Positions 7,755 through 16,161 of a DNA stretch of 64,000 nucleotides are shown piece after piece. This stretch comes from Actinomycetota bacterium (lineage in GTDB: Bacteria; Actinomycetota; Acidimicrobiia; Acidimicrobiales; Microtrichaceae). The notes beneath the pieces are model-generated. The model did not search any database. It was given only the letters and a program-made list of their open reading frames with translations, and was not told the DNA's origin. Where the stretch lies: NCBI GenBank assembly GCA_016703525.1, contig JADJBW010000017.1:40135-104134 (forward strand), given 5' to 3'. Within the stretch, counting starts at the first letter, position 1; each line of letters starts with the position of its first letter. Position numbers and translations under genes: made by a program.

Positions 7755-8560
7755 ACGTCACCCTCGACGGCATCACGGTCACGATCGATGGCGCTGAGAT
7801 CGTCGGCGACGTGTCCGTCGAGATCCGCTCGGGCGAGATGCACGGCGTCGTCGGCTCCAACGGATCGGGGAAGAGCACGCTGTTGCGGTGTCTGTACCGG
7901 GCGCTGCGGCCAGCGAGCGGACGAGCGCTGATCGACGGCGACGACATCTGGCGACAGCTGACCGCCCGGCAGGCCGCGCAGCGGCGAGCGATCGTCCCTC
8001 AGGACAGCAGCATCGACTTCGACTTCTCCGTCCGAGAAACCGTCTCCATGGGCCGTGCCCCGCACCAACGCCTCCTCGAACGCAACAGCGCCACCGATAC
8101 CGAGATCATCGACGACGCGCTCGACACGGTCGCCATGACCACCTTTGGCGCACGCCTCGTCTCGACCCTGTCCGGCGGGGAACGCCAACGCGTCCTGCTC
8201 GCGCGTGCACTCGCCCAACAGGCACCGGTGCTCGTGCTCGACGAACCCACCAACCACCTCGACATCCGTGCCCAGCTGGAGTTGCTCGAACTCGTCCGCT
8301 CGCTACCGACCACGACGATCGCCGCGCTCCACGACCTCGACCACGCAGCGTCGCTGTGTGACACCGTCACCGTGCTTGCCCACGGTCGGGTGGTCGCAAG
8401 CGGCCCACCCGACGAGGTGCTCACCCCCGACGTGATCGCCCAGGTGTTCGGAGTCCGGGCCCACGTCGGAACCCACCCGCTCACCGGCAGGCCCCACATC
8501 ACGGTGGCGACCCGTCCCGACGAGCCCGCCAGCGACACCGACAGGACAACCGAACCGTGA
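7751..8560 (+). CDS. ABC importer ATP-binding protein, FecE/BtuD type
   Basis: A 269-residue ABC ATPase with all key motifs: Walker A GSNGSGKST near residue 38, Q-loop VPQD, signature LSGGERQRV, Walker B VLVLDEPTNHLD, and a switch histidine in ALHDLDHA. It powers the FecCD-type permease. The GTG start at 7751 overlaps the permease stop, and its own stop overlaps the next GTG, so all genes of the operon are tightly coupled. The last 25 residues are an acidic, disordered-looking tail. Confidence 0.88.
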   Translation: MNVTLDGITVTIDGAEIVGDVSVEIRSGEMHGVVGSNGSGKSTLLRCLYRALRPASGRALIDGDDIWRQLTARQAAQRRAIVPQDSSIDFDFSVRETVSMGRAPHQRLLERNSATDTEIIDDALDTVAMTTFGARLVSTLSGGERQRVLLARALAQQAPVLVLDEPTNHLDIRAQLELLELVRSLPTTTIAALHDLDHAASLCDTVTVLAHGRVVASGPPDEVLTPDVIAQVFGVRAHVGTHPLTGRPHITVATRPDEPASDTDRTTEP

Positions 8561-9204
8561 CCCGACGCACCGCCATGCTGCTGTTCCCCGGCTTCACTGC
8601 CCTCGATGCGATCGGTCCGTACCACGCGCTCGCCGCACTCCCCGGCCACGAGTTCCTCTTCGTCGCCGAACGCGCCGGCTCGATCAGCGACGGAGCCAAG
8701 GTCACGCTGCAGGTTCAGCACTCGATCGACGACGTCGACCACGTCGACCTGCTCGTCATCCCTGGTGGACTTCCCGCCGTCGGGATGGCCCGCACAGGTC
8801 ATCCGCTCGTCGAGTGGATTCGACGCGTCCACCCCACCACGACGTGGACCACGTCGGTGTGCACCGGCGCGCTCATGCTCGGCGCCGCTGGCGTGCTCGA
8901 AGGGAGCGCCGCCACAACGCACTGGTTCTGCCGCGACGAACTCGCGCTCTACGGCGCCGTCCCCACCGACCAGCGTGTCGTCCGTGACGGGAAGGTCGTC
9001 ACTGCCGCCGGCGTCTCGGCCGGCATCGACATGGCGCTCATGCTCACCGAACTGATCGCCGGTACCGACTACGCGCATGCCATCCAACTCGACATGGAGT
9101 ACGACCCCGAGCCGCCCCTCGATGGTGGCCACCCGAGCAAGACACCTCACGCGATCACCGACCAGGTTCGCTCGATGTACCAGGCGATGCTCGACGCGAT
9201 GTGA
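8557..9204 (+). CDS. DJ-1/PfpI-family protein (isonitrile hydratase/GlxA-like)
   Basis: This 215-residue cytoplasmic protein is a single DJ-1/PfpI domain with the strand-elbow cysteine in SVCTGALMLGAAGVLEG and a following TTHW, typical of the group that includes isonitrile hydratase and GlxA N-terminal domains. It lacks a helix-turn-helix. The GTG start overlaps the ATPase stop, so it is the last gene of the importer operon. A role in processing the imported ligand, such as an isonitrile or other metallophore, is plausible but inferred from context only. A DJ-1-YHS paralogue sits at the other end of the locus. Confidence 0.75.
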   Translation: MTRRTAMLLFPGFTALDAIGPYHALAALPGHEFLFVAERAGSISDGAKVTLQVQHSIDDVDHVDLLVIPGGLPAVGMARTGHPLVEWIRRVHPTTTWTTSVCTGALMLGAAGVLEGSAATTHWFCRDELALYGAVPTDQRVVRDGKVVTAAGVSAGIDMALMLTELIAGTDYAHAIQLDMEYDPEPPLDGGHPSKTPHAITDQVRSMYQAMLDAM

Positions 9205-9269
9205 CGACGGCGATCGTGCCTGGGTGGTGGGCTTCCGCCGATGAGCCGGTGGCGGCGTCTCGGAACCCC

Positions 9270-10679
9270 TCAGGCGCCGTGGCCCGCATCGCTGCTGTGG
9301 TCGTCCTCACGCCCTTCGCCGGTTCCGGCGTTGACGAACGGCAGGAACAGCTCGAAGGTGGCGCCGTGACCGCTAACCGGATCGACGCAACGCACGTCAC
9401 CCCCGTGGGAGCGAGCGATGGCACGGCTGATCGACAGCCCGAGGCCACTGCCGCCCTCGTCGCGGGCCCGGGCCTCGTCGAGCCGGACGAAGCGGTCGAA
9501 GATGCGCTCCCGATCCTCGACCGGCACCCCCGGGCCGTCGTTGCTGATCGCGACGATCACCCTCGGCCCGTCGACGCGGAGCCCGACCTCGACCGCACTG
9601 CCGGCCGGCGCATGGTGGACGGCGTTGTCGAGCAGGTTGGTGACGGTCCGGGCCAGCGCTGCCCGGTCGCCGGTGACCGGCGGAACGGCGACGGTGGGCG
9701 TCGCGGCGAGCCGCACGGTCGCTCCCACACGCGAGGCTGCCCGGTCGCCGCGGCGCACCTCCTCCGCGAGCAGCGCCACCATATCGATGGGCTCGCGCTC
9801 CCGGTCGACCGGGCCCTCGAGACGGGCGACGTCGAGCAGGTCGTCGACGAGGCGCCCGAGGCGGTGGCTCTCGCGCACCACGTCGAGCGCCAGCGCCTCG
9901 CGTTCGGCTTGGTCGTGGTGACCGTGGATGAGCCGCTCGGCCGTGGCCCCGATGGCGGCGGCGGGGTTGCGGAGCTCATGGGATGCGTCCGCGAGGAACT
10001 GACGCATGGTGGCCTCGGATCGCTCGGCCCGATGCACCGCCCCGTCGAGCGAGTCGACCATGGTGTCGAAACTGGTGGCAAGGCCGCCGAGATCGGTGTC
10101 GACGCGACTCGGCCGGAGTCGCAGGCGGCGCTCACCCGCGGCGATCCGCCGGGCAGCCGCGGCCATCTCGTCGAGCGGCGCCAGGGCCCGGCGGGCGACC
10201 AACCGGAACGTGAGCGCCACGGCGGCGATCAACACCCCGGAGACGACGAATTCGACGAACACGAGCCCGGCGATGACCCGATGGTTGTCGAACGGATTGC
10301 CGCGTAGCGAGATGGTGGTGCCGTCGTCGAGTTCGACGGTGCGCGTCAGCCTGGCGACCTCGTCGGCATCGAGCGACGGCTCGAAGCCGGGGCCGCCGGG
10401 GCCAAACGGGGGCTCCTGCACGCCGGCGACCGACTCGCCGTCGCGGCTGATGGTGGCCCGGATGGTGTCGTCGGTGAACCGGTCCGCGAGGTCGTCGAGA
10501 TCGCTGTTCATCGGCACCGTCGACGCGAGTTCGGCACGGGCATCGAGCCGCTCGCGCAGGTCCTGGTCGAGCCGCTGCGACATGAGGCCGGCGGTCACCG
10601 CGGCGAGCGCCACGAGCAACACCGCCATGACCGCGATGCTCAACCAGGTCACCCGTCGCCGCAGGGAGGGTGCCTTCAC
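9270..10679 (-). CDS. sensor histidine kinase (EnvZ-type, HAMP)
   Basis: The 469-residue protein has two membrane segments (about residues 11-33 and 138-160) enclosing an extracytoplasmic sensor loop of about 105 residues with no recognised fold. A HAMP domain follows, then a HisKA H-box (ADASHELRNP) and an HATPase domain with N box LLDNAVHHAP, G1 SNDGPGVP and G2 GGSGLGLSI. It autophosphorylates on the H-box histidine and passes phosphate to the response regulator encoded just upstream. The GTG start overlaps that gene's stop by 4 nt. Confidence 0.9.
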   Translation of the reverse strand: MKAPSLRRRVTWLSIAVMAVLLVALAAVTAGLMSQRLDQDLRERLDARAELASTVPMNSDLDDLADRFTDDTIRATISRDGESVAGVQEPPFGPGGPGFEPSLDADEVARLTRTVELDDGTTISLRGNPFDNHRVIAGLVFVEFVVSGVLIAAVALTFRLVARRALAPLDEMAAAARRIAAGERRLRLRPSRVDTDLGGLATSFDTMVDSLDGAVHRAERSEATMRQFLADASHELRNPAAAIGATAERLIHGHHDQAEREALALDVVRESHRLGRLVDDLLDVARLEGPVDREREPIDMVALLAEEVRRGDRAASRVGATVRLAATPTVAVPPVTGDRAALARTVTNLLDNAVHHAPAGSAVEVGLRVDGPRVIVAISNDGPGVPVEDRERIFDRFVRLDEARARDEGGSGLGLSISRAIARSHGGDVRCVDPVSGHGATFELFLPFVNAGTGEGREDDHSSDAGHGA

Positions 10680-11389
10680 GACGGATCGCCCGCGCCGTTG
10701 TCGCCCGCACCGGGATCCGGGTCGACGGCGTCGAGGCGATAGCCCACGCCTCTGACCGTGGAGATCACACGGGGACCGTGCGCCTCGAGCTTCCGCCGCA
10801 GCGCCGAGATGTGAACCTCGACCAGGTTCGGGTCGAACGCGTCGTATCCCCACACGTGGGTGAGGAGCTGGGTCTTCGACAAGGTGCGCCCCCGGTTCCG
10901 GGCGAGGTGCAACAGCAGCCGCCACTCGGTGGCGGTGACGTCGATCTCGGCGCCTCGGCGCACCACCCGGGGCTCCTCGCCGTGCACCGTGAGATCGCCG
11001 ACGGTGAGCGTGTCGATGTGGAGATGACCGGTGCGCCGCAGGATGGCGCGGGCTCTCGCCGCCAGCTCGACCAGTGCGACCGGCTTCACGACGTAGTCAT
11101 CGGCCCCGACGCCGAAGCCGGTCAGTCGGTCGTCGAGGGCATCGCGTGCGGTGACGAACAGGACGGGCACGTCACGTCGGGCCCGCAGCGCCGCGGCGAT
11201 CTGGAAGCCGTCGCGGCCCGGGACCATCACGTCGAGCACGGCGAGGTCGGCCGAGAACGCCACCATCGCGTCGAGGTCGCGGCCATCGGCGAATGCGCCG
11301 ACCACATAGCCCTCATCGGTGAGGGAGTCGGCCATCGCACGGCGGAGGGTGTCCTCGTCCTCGACGACGAGGATGCGTGGGGGTTCCAT
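10676..11389 (-). CDS. OmpR-family response regulator
   Basis: This 237-residue protein has a receiver domain (residues 5-118; phospho-acceptor D53 in VLDVMVPG, acidic pocket at 10-12, conserved lysine in YVVKP) and a C-terminal winged helix (about 130-225, with TATEWRLLLHLARN and VWGYDAFD). It is transcribed first in an operon with its histidine kinase. It is divergent from two small envelope-protein genes, and the gap between them carries four copies of a TTCAGG-type box, so autoregulation and control of the small genes are likely. Confidence 0.9.
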   Translation of the reverse strand: MEPPRILVVEDEDTLRRAMADSLTDEGYVVGAFADGRDLDAMVAFSADLAVLDVMVPGRDGFQIAAALRARRDVPVLFVTARDALDDRLTGFGVGADDYVVKPVALVELAARARAILRRTGHLHIDTLTVGDLTVHGEEPRVVRRGAEIDVTATEWRLLLHLARNRGRTLSKTQLLTHVWGYDAFDPNLVEVHISALRRKLEAHGPRVISTVRGVGYRLDAVDPDPGAGDNGAGDPS

Positions 11390-11410
11390 GAGCGCAGTAT
11401 CGCCGGGCTT

Positions 11411-11456
11411 TCTGAAGTGTTCCTGAAGAAGCCGGCGTCTTCAGGTGGCCTTCAGG
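11411..11456. promoter_or_regulatory. four response-regulator boxes, 11-bp spacing, two in each direction
   Basis: CTTCAGG occurs at 11439-11445 and 11450-11456 on the plus strand. The reverse-oriented boxes TCTGAAG (11411-11417) and CCTGAAG (11422-11428) are spaced identically. OmpR-family dimers bind direct repeats about 11 bp apart, so this looks like one dimer site facing each of the divergent promoters. Confidence 0.65.
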
Positions 11457-11478
11457 TCTGGTTTCTAGCTTCACCTCC

Positions 11479-11793
11479 ATGAAGCAACCAACACCCAACA
11501 CAGCCCGGAGGAGAGCACGGGTGGCGTTCGTCGCCGCCGGCATCCTGTCGATCGCCGCACTCGGTGCCGCCGCTCACGGCGGAGCCGGGCACGGCCCTCA
11601 CGGCCGGTTCGGAGATGACCGGCTCGGACACCACGGCTCCGGCCGTCACGGGTCCGATCAGTCCACACCCACGACGGATCCCGCCGTCACCACCACGGCT
11701 CCGGCTCCCGCCGACGCCCCCGACCCCATCCCATCCACGGCTCCGGCCACCACGGCTCCGGCCATCACGACCACCACCGAAAGCAGCATCTGA
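11479..11793 (+). CDS. small exported histidine/glycine-rich protein
   Basis: The 104-residue product has an N-terminal signal or anchor (basic residues, then VAFVAAGILSIAALGAAAHG). A His/Gly-rich stretch follows (HGGAGHGPHG, GHHGSGRHG), then a Thr/Pro/Ala-rich tail. Histidine-rich exported proteins can bind metal, but no family is recognised. It is the first gene divergent from the two-component system and lies 3 bp from the next gene. The TTCAGG boxes just upstream suggest that the response regulator controls it. Confidence 0.6.
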   Translation: MKQPTPNTARRRARVAFVAAGILSIAALGAAAHGGAGHGPHGRFGDDRLGHHGSGRHGSDQSTPTTDPAVTTTAPAPADAPDPIPSTAPATTAPAITTTTESSI

Positions 11794-11795
11794 TC

Positions 11796-12236
11796 ATGAA
11801 CGCGACACTGACCACCCTTGCCGGCAGCGACCTCGTTGCGCAGTTCGACGGCCGAAACGGTGACTACCACCACGACGGCCCCGGATTCCTCCTTCTTCCG
11901 ATCATCCTCGGGCTCATCGCTTTCGGGTTCGCCAACCTGAGGCGAGCCCGCCGGGGAGCCGAGTGCCCCAACGGGTTCGGACCATGGGGAGCCGGCGGGC
12001 CCAGAGGTCCCCACGGGCCTCGCTTCGGTGGCCCGTTCGGGCCCGGCGGACCCGGATCGAACACTCCGGCGAGGACGTTCCTCGATGAGCGCTTCGCCCG
12101 GGGCGAGATCGACAGCGAGACCTACCTCCACCAGGTGGCCACGTTGCGTCGAGCCGACGAAGGAGCGTGGGGAGCTCCACCCCAGCCGGCGGCCCAGCCC
12201 CCGGCCGACCGAGAGGATGACGCCGCCGAGCAGTAA
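11796..12236 (+). CDS. SHOCT-domain membrane protein
   Basis: A 146-residue protein with one hydrophobic segment (about 30-46, FLLLPIILGLIAFGFAN) and a Gly/Pro/Phe-rich linker of low complexity. Residues about 92-118 form a SHOCT motif (FLDERFARGEIDSETYLHQV), a short helical hairpin common at the ends of bacterial membrane proteins. Function is unknown. It follows the exported His-rich gene by 2 nt and is likely co-transcribed with it under the adjacent two-component system. A strong palindromic terminator follows. Confidence 0.65.
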   Translation: MNATLTTLAGSDLVAQFDGRNGDYHHDGPGFLLLPIILGLIAFGFANLRRARRGAECPNGFGPWGAGGPRGPHGPRFGGPFGPGGPGSNTPARTFLDERFARGEIDSETYLHQVATLRRADEGAWGAPPQPAAQPPADREDDAAEQ

Positions 12237-12242
12237 CCGGTA

Positions 12243-12306
12243 ACGGGCGGATCGCCCGTCGACGCCGCAACGAGCCGTGGGACCGATCGGTCCCACGGCT
12301 CGTTGC
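12243..12306. terminator. tandem hairpins, including a 40-bp perfect palindrome
   Basis: Two structures lie between the convergent SHOCT and radical SAM genes. ACGGGCG-GAT-CGCCCGT spans 12243-12259. A 40-bp perfect palindrome spans 12267-12306, with left arm GCAACGAGCCGTGGGACCGA and no spacer. There is no U tract. A bidirectional intrinsic terminator is the simplest reading. Confidence 0.7.
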
Positions 12307-12404
12307 CGTTCCCCGTGCCGCCCGCCGGGCTGCTATCGCCACGATCCCGGAGCGTGCGCGTAATCGGGAGCTGGCTCCCCCGAACCAGGTCGGTGGACTG
12401 CGGT

Positions 12405-14006
12405 TCAGCTACCCGAATTCGGGCTGTCCGATCCCGGGCCACGCGGTTGCAGCCGAATGCTCGCACCGACGAGATGGCCGTCGGCGTCGCGCTCGGCGGT
12501 CATCCTCCCCTCGTATGGCACTCCGGGTTCGCTAGTGGGGAACCACACCGAGACGACATCGGGCTGCGGAGGCGACAGGGGGGCGGGCAGCCAACGGGAG
12601 GTCGGTCCGTGGTGGCGTTCGAGTCGCTGGACGAGCTTCCACAGCACCGCACCGTCGAGGTCGTCCATCTGGATGGGGAAGTCGTCGTCGACCCGCTCGA
12701 TCGTCACGACGCCCGTGGAATCGACGGCGATGAGGGCCACGCCGTTCGACGCCGGGGCCGGGAGGACCGGTGGCGCTCCCGGTGCTGCGTGCTCGGCGAA
12801 GGGCAGCCCCGATTCGCTGATCGCGCCCGGCAGCCCGTGGACCGGACCGTGTGCGGCGCCGCCCCGGACCACGGCGAGGCGGTGTGACAACGCGTCAAGC
12901 TGTTGGGTCCACACCTCGGCGCGGGCGCCCGTGAGCGACACCGTGGTGCCGTGGAGGACGTCCACGATCGGGCCGAGCTCGTCGGCCTCGAGGTGATACA
13001 GGCTGTGCTCGGCCGGGAATCGGACGATGTTCACCCCGACTTCCATGCCGCGGTGTTCGGCGAACTCGAGGAGATCCGCGAACTCGCTCCAGTTCGTGGT
13101 CATGAGACAGTGGGCGAGGCTCACCCGGGACGGCCCAACCGCATTGCAGAATCGCTCGATGTTCCCGATCACCTCGGAGAACGACGCCCCGACCCTGATC
13201 GCCTCGAACGTGGCTGCGGTCGCGGCGTCAATTGAGACGACGATCGATGGCCGGAGCTGGTCCAGGATCGCAGCGACCTTGGCGTTGAACACCGTGCCGT
13301 TCGTGGTGATGGCCACGGCCGGCGGATCATCGAGGTCGGCCAACATGTCGAGCACACGGAGGGGTTCACGGCCGAGGAACGGCTCGCCCCCGAGGAACCT
13401 TGCCTCGCTCAGATGGGGGAGGAACTCGGCCAGTTGCTCGAAGAACTCCTCGCCGTACACCTTCGGAAGGGGCTGCTTGTGCTCGCGTTGGGCTCGGATC
13501 GCCGAGGAGAACTCGCCCGAGCACATGACGCACTGCAGGTTGCAGGTGTTGGTGAGGGAGAATTCCATCATCGACGGCCAGTCGGAGCGGTTTGCGTGGA
13601 TCGGCCGGAGCTGGTCGAAGTTGCGTGCGAACACGATCTGGGCGTTGCCCTCCCGAACCTGCCACTCGCAGAATTCGCATCCCTGCGAGTAGTCGTGCTG
13701 TTCGAGTGCCGTGCGCATGCGCTCGGCGTCGGCGCTCCGCCAGATCTCGTGCAACGACTGCTTCGTCACGTTGCCGAGCACCACGTGGGTGTTCTGACAG
13801 CAGGCTCGGACGTCGCCACGCTGGTCGAAGTACATCGATCCGTGCGGTGCCCAGCAGGCTCCGCCGCGGTCGACGTCGGACGGCCCGGCCAGGTGCGCCG
13901 CTTCCGCCGTGGTGTCCGAGACGAGGGGAACGTTGCCGGGCTGTCGGAGGCCCTTCAGCGCCGCGAGAGCACCCCGGCGGGTGAGTCGGACCGGCGTCTG
14001 TGACAC
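12405..14006 (-). CDS. radical SAM protein with N-terminal SPASM-like cysteine region
   Basis: The 533-residue protein carries the radical SAM cluster motif C155-x3-C159-x2-C162 (TCNLQCVMC) and downstream features such as the GGEP-like text LGGEPFLG. Before the core, residues 50-115 contain Cys51, Cys69, Cys70, Cys110 and Cys113 in a SPASM/twitch-like arrangement, which would hold an auxiliary Fe-S cluster. In most SPASM enzymes this region is C-terminal; here it leads. The last ~130 residues are not recognised. It starts at GTG 14006, stands alone and is convergent with the SHOCT gene. The substrate is unknown, and no obvious RiPP precursor lies beside it. Confidence 0.75.
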   Translation of the reverse strand: MSQTPVRLTRRGALAALKGLRQPGNVPLVSDTTAEAAHLAGPSDVDRGGACWAPHGSMYFDQRGDVRACCQNTHVVLGNVTKQSLHEIWRSADAERMRTALEQHDYSQGCEFCEWQVREGNAQIVFARNFDQLRPIHANRSDWPSMMEFSLTNTCNLQCVMCSGEFSSAIRAQREHKQPLPKVYGEEFFEQLAEFLPHLSEARFLGGEPFLGREPLRVLDMLADLDDPPAVAITTNGTVFNAKVAAILDQLRPSIVVSIDAATAATFEAIRVGASFSEVIGNIERFCNAVGPSRVSLAHCLMTTNWSEFADLLEFAEHRGMEVGVNIVRFPAEHSLYHLEADELGPIVDVLHGTTVSLTGARAEVWTQQLDALSHRLAVVRGGAAHGPVHGLPGAISESGLPFAEHAAPGAPPVLPAPASNGVALIAVDSTGVVTIERVDDDFPIQMDDLDGAVLWKLVQRLERHHGPTSRWLPAPLSPPQPDVVSVWFPTSEPGVPYEGRMTAERDADGHLVGASIRLQPRGPGSDSPNSGS

Positions 14007-14105
14007 GCGGACAACATACCAGCGGCCCTCCGAAATTCGGGTCGGCCGACGGAGCCGTGGCGGCGGGGCGGTGGCGTCGACGCCGGGCTCGGCGCCGTGG
14101 CTACG

Positions 14106-14759
14106 TCACGACTGCGCGTCGTGCACGAGGATCGCGATGTGCACCCGGTTCGTGACGGCGAGCTTGGTGAGTAGTCGCGAGACGTGCGCTTTCACCGTGG
14201 CCTCGCTCATGAACAGCGAGGCGGCGATCTCGGCGTTGGATGCCCCTGACCCCACGGCAACGGCGACCTCGCGCTCCCGCTCGGTGAGCGACGCCAGGCG
14301 CTGGGCCGCGAGGCGACGGCGTTGCGTCATCTCGTCGCTGCCGAGGTGGGAAAGGAGCGTGCGGGTGACCGATGGCGAGAGCATCGCTTCTCCCGCTGCG
14401 ACGAGGCGCACCGCATGGATGATCTCCGCGGGTGCGGTGTCCTTCAACAGGAATCCGTCGGCTCCGGCACGAAGCGCGCTCATCACGTGCTCGTCGGCTT
14501 GGAAGGTGGTCAGGACGATCACGTGCGGCGGAGCAGGAAGGCGGCGGAGCGCGGATGTGGCGGCGATGCCGTCCATGCCGGGCATCCGGATGTCCATCAG
14601 GACCACATCGGGCCGATGCGCCTGAACGGCGGCGACGGCATCGGCACCGTCTGCGGCCTCGCCCACGACCTCGATCTCCTCCGACGACGACAGGATCATC
14701 CGCAGGCCGGCACGCACCAGCGCGTCGTCATCGACCAACAGCACCCGGACGCTCACCAC
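14106..14759 (-). CDS. NarL/LuxR-family response regulator
   Basis: This 217-residue protein has a receiver domain (D56 in LMDIRMPG; acidic residues at 10-12; conserved lysine in FLLKD) and a C-terminal LuxR-type helix-turn-helix (LTEREREVAVAVGSGASNAE, then ATVKAHVSRLL). The start is one of two adjacent GTG codons (14759 or 14756) overlapping the stop of the kinase gene. With that kinase it forms a DesK/LiaS-like two-component system. The likely targets are the membrane-protein and ABC-exporter genes that share a duplicated upstream cassette. Confidence 0.9.
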   Translation of the reverse strand: MVSVRVLLVDDDALVRAGLRMILSSSEEIEVVGEAADGADAVAAVQAHRPDVVLMDIRMPGMDGIAATSALRRLPAPPHVIVLTTFQADEHVMSALRAGADGFLLKDTAPAEIIHAVRLVAAGEAMLSPSVTRTLLSHLGSDEMTQRRRLAAQRLASLTEREREVAVAVGSGASNAEIAASLFMSEATVKAHVSRLLTKLAVTNRVHIAILVHDAQS

Positions 14760-15991
14760 GGCAGGTCGGCCTCGACGACGAAGTCACCCGACGCGTTCGG
14801 ACCGTGTACCAGGACGCCGTTGGCCAGGGTCACGCGCTCCTGCAAACCGAGGAGGCCGGTGCCCGAACCCGGTGGAGCCGGACGGTCCTGGGCGCCCAGC
14901 GCCGTGGGGTTCCGAACGCTCACGTGCAGGCCGTGGTCCGGGGCCCCCGCCACGCGAACCTGGGCGAGGGTTCCGCGAGCGTGCTTGGCGACGTTGGTCA
15001 GCGCCTCCTGCACGATGCGGTACGCGTCGCGCCCCAACGGGCCGGGTGCGGCCTCTGCGCCGTCGACCTGCATCTCGAAGTCGATCTTCGTTCCGGAGCG
15101 GCGCGTCTCCTCCACCAGGCGCGGGATGTCGCTCAGCGTCGGTTGCGGCACCGTCGACGGCCGATCCTTCCCCGGTTCCTCCCGCAGCACGCCGATCACG
15201 TCCCGCAGCTCTTCCAGCGCCTGATGGGCCGTCGTCCGCAACAGCGCGGCGCTCTCGCGCACCTGGGCCGGCGGCACGTCGCGGGCAACCTCGAGCGCCC
15301 CGGCGTGCAACGCCACCAGGGAGATGCGGTGGGCGAGCACGTCGTGCATCTCCCGGGCGATGCGTGTCCGCTCGGCCAGGCGCGCCCGCTCGGCGTGGAG
15401 GAGCCGATCGGCCTCGGCCCGCTCGGCACGGTCGCGCAGCGTGGAGAGGAGCTGACGCCGGGCGCGGATGAACATGCCCCATGCGGTCGCGGCGGAGGCG
15501 AGCGCCAACGTCGGCAGGATCACCGACCAGGTGTTGCTCCGACCGAGCCAGATCGAGCACACCACCGCGGATGGAACGAACAGCACCGAGACGAACACGG
15601 CGGGCCGGATGGGGCGGTGCACCGCCAGCGACGACAGGGCGAACAGCCCGGCCACCGTGCCGAACGTCGAGAACGCTCCCAACAGCACGCACGCCAGCGC
15701 GACCCCCAACGGCCAGCGCCGCCGCCACCACAGCGAGATGCAGCACAGCGCTCCGACCGCGGCGTCGGTGGCCACCCGCCCCGAGGTCATCCCATACGCG
15801 GTGTCGTCCACGGCGAGGCGCAGCAGAAGCGCGCCGAGCGCGACGGCGATGACGAAGGCGCCGGCGTCGACGGTCCAGTCACGCGCCGTCCTCGGCGCCA
15901 CCGCCTGCTCGTCGTCGGGGTGAGCCGAGTCGCTCGCCGGCAGCACTGCGGCGGCGGCGGTTCGGGCCCACCATCTGCGCAGCCAAGACAT
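14753..15991 (-). CDS. sensor histidine kinase (HisKA_3 type)
   Basis: The 412-residue protein has an N-terminal membrane domain of four or five hydrophobic segments (about residues 40-175). It continues with a HisKA_3 dimerisation domain (RTRIAREMHDVLAHRISLVA) and an HATPase domain (EALTNVAKHA; GTGLLGLQERV). The near absence of an external loop suggests sensing within the membrane, as in kinases that respond to membrane or cell-wall stress. The ATG at 15991 is chosen; upstream in-frame sequence overlaps the repeated regulatory cassette. It is co-transcribed with the response regulator. Confidence 0.88.
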   Translation of the reverse strand: MSWLRRWWARTAAAAVLPASDSAHPDDEQAVAPRTARDWTVDAGAFVIAVALGALLLRLAVDDTAYGMTSGRVATDAAVGALCCISLWWRRRWPLGVALACVLLGAFSTFGTVAGLFALSSLAVHRPIRPAVFVSVLFVPSAVVCSIWLGRSNTWSVILPTLALASAATAWGMFIRARRQLLSTLRDRAERAEADRLLHAERARLAERTRIAREMHDVLAHRISLVALHAGALEVARDVPPAQVRESAALLRTTAHQALEELRDVIGVLREEPGKDRPSTVPQPTLSDIPRLVEETRRSGTKIDFEMQVDGAEAAPGPLGRDAYRIVQEALTNVAKHARGTLAQVRVAGAPDHGLHVSVRNPTALGAQDRPAPPGSGTGLLGLQERVTLANGVLVHGPNASGDFVVEADLPW

Positions 15992-16018
15992 GGTTCGAGC
16001 GTACGCGTCGGGGTCCTC

Positions 16019-16161
16019 GCGCAACACCGACGAAAGTCGACATTGCGGCCAACGAACGACCAAACGTCGGAAGCGCCCAGCCCCCGTTCGGACATCGGAC
16101 CCTGGCCTTCCGCCCGATGCGACGGCGCACTGGCAGGTTCAGGCTTGACACATGATCACTC
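16019..16161 (+). repeat. regulatory cassette, copy 1 of an imperfect direct repeat
   Basis: About 140 bp running from GCGCAACACCGACGAA to ACACATGATCAC are repeated at 16930-17072 with a constant 911-bp offset and no gaps. The most conserved parts are the first 20 bp, the TTCGGACATCGGA block, CCGCCCGATGCG and GGTTCAGGCT just before the ATG. This copy lies between the histidine kinase and the membrane-protein gene. Confidence 0.75.

Noticed and set aside
11479..11793. RiPP precursor for the nearby radical SAM enzyme
   Set aside because: The small protein has a signal peptide and repeat-like tail, is on the opposite strand beyond a terminator, and is better explained by the two-component system.
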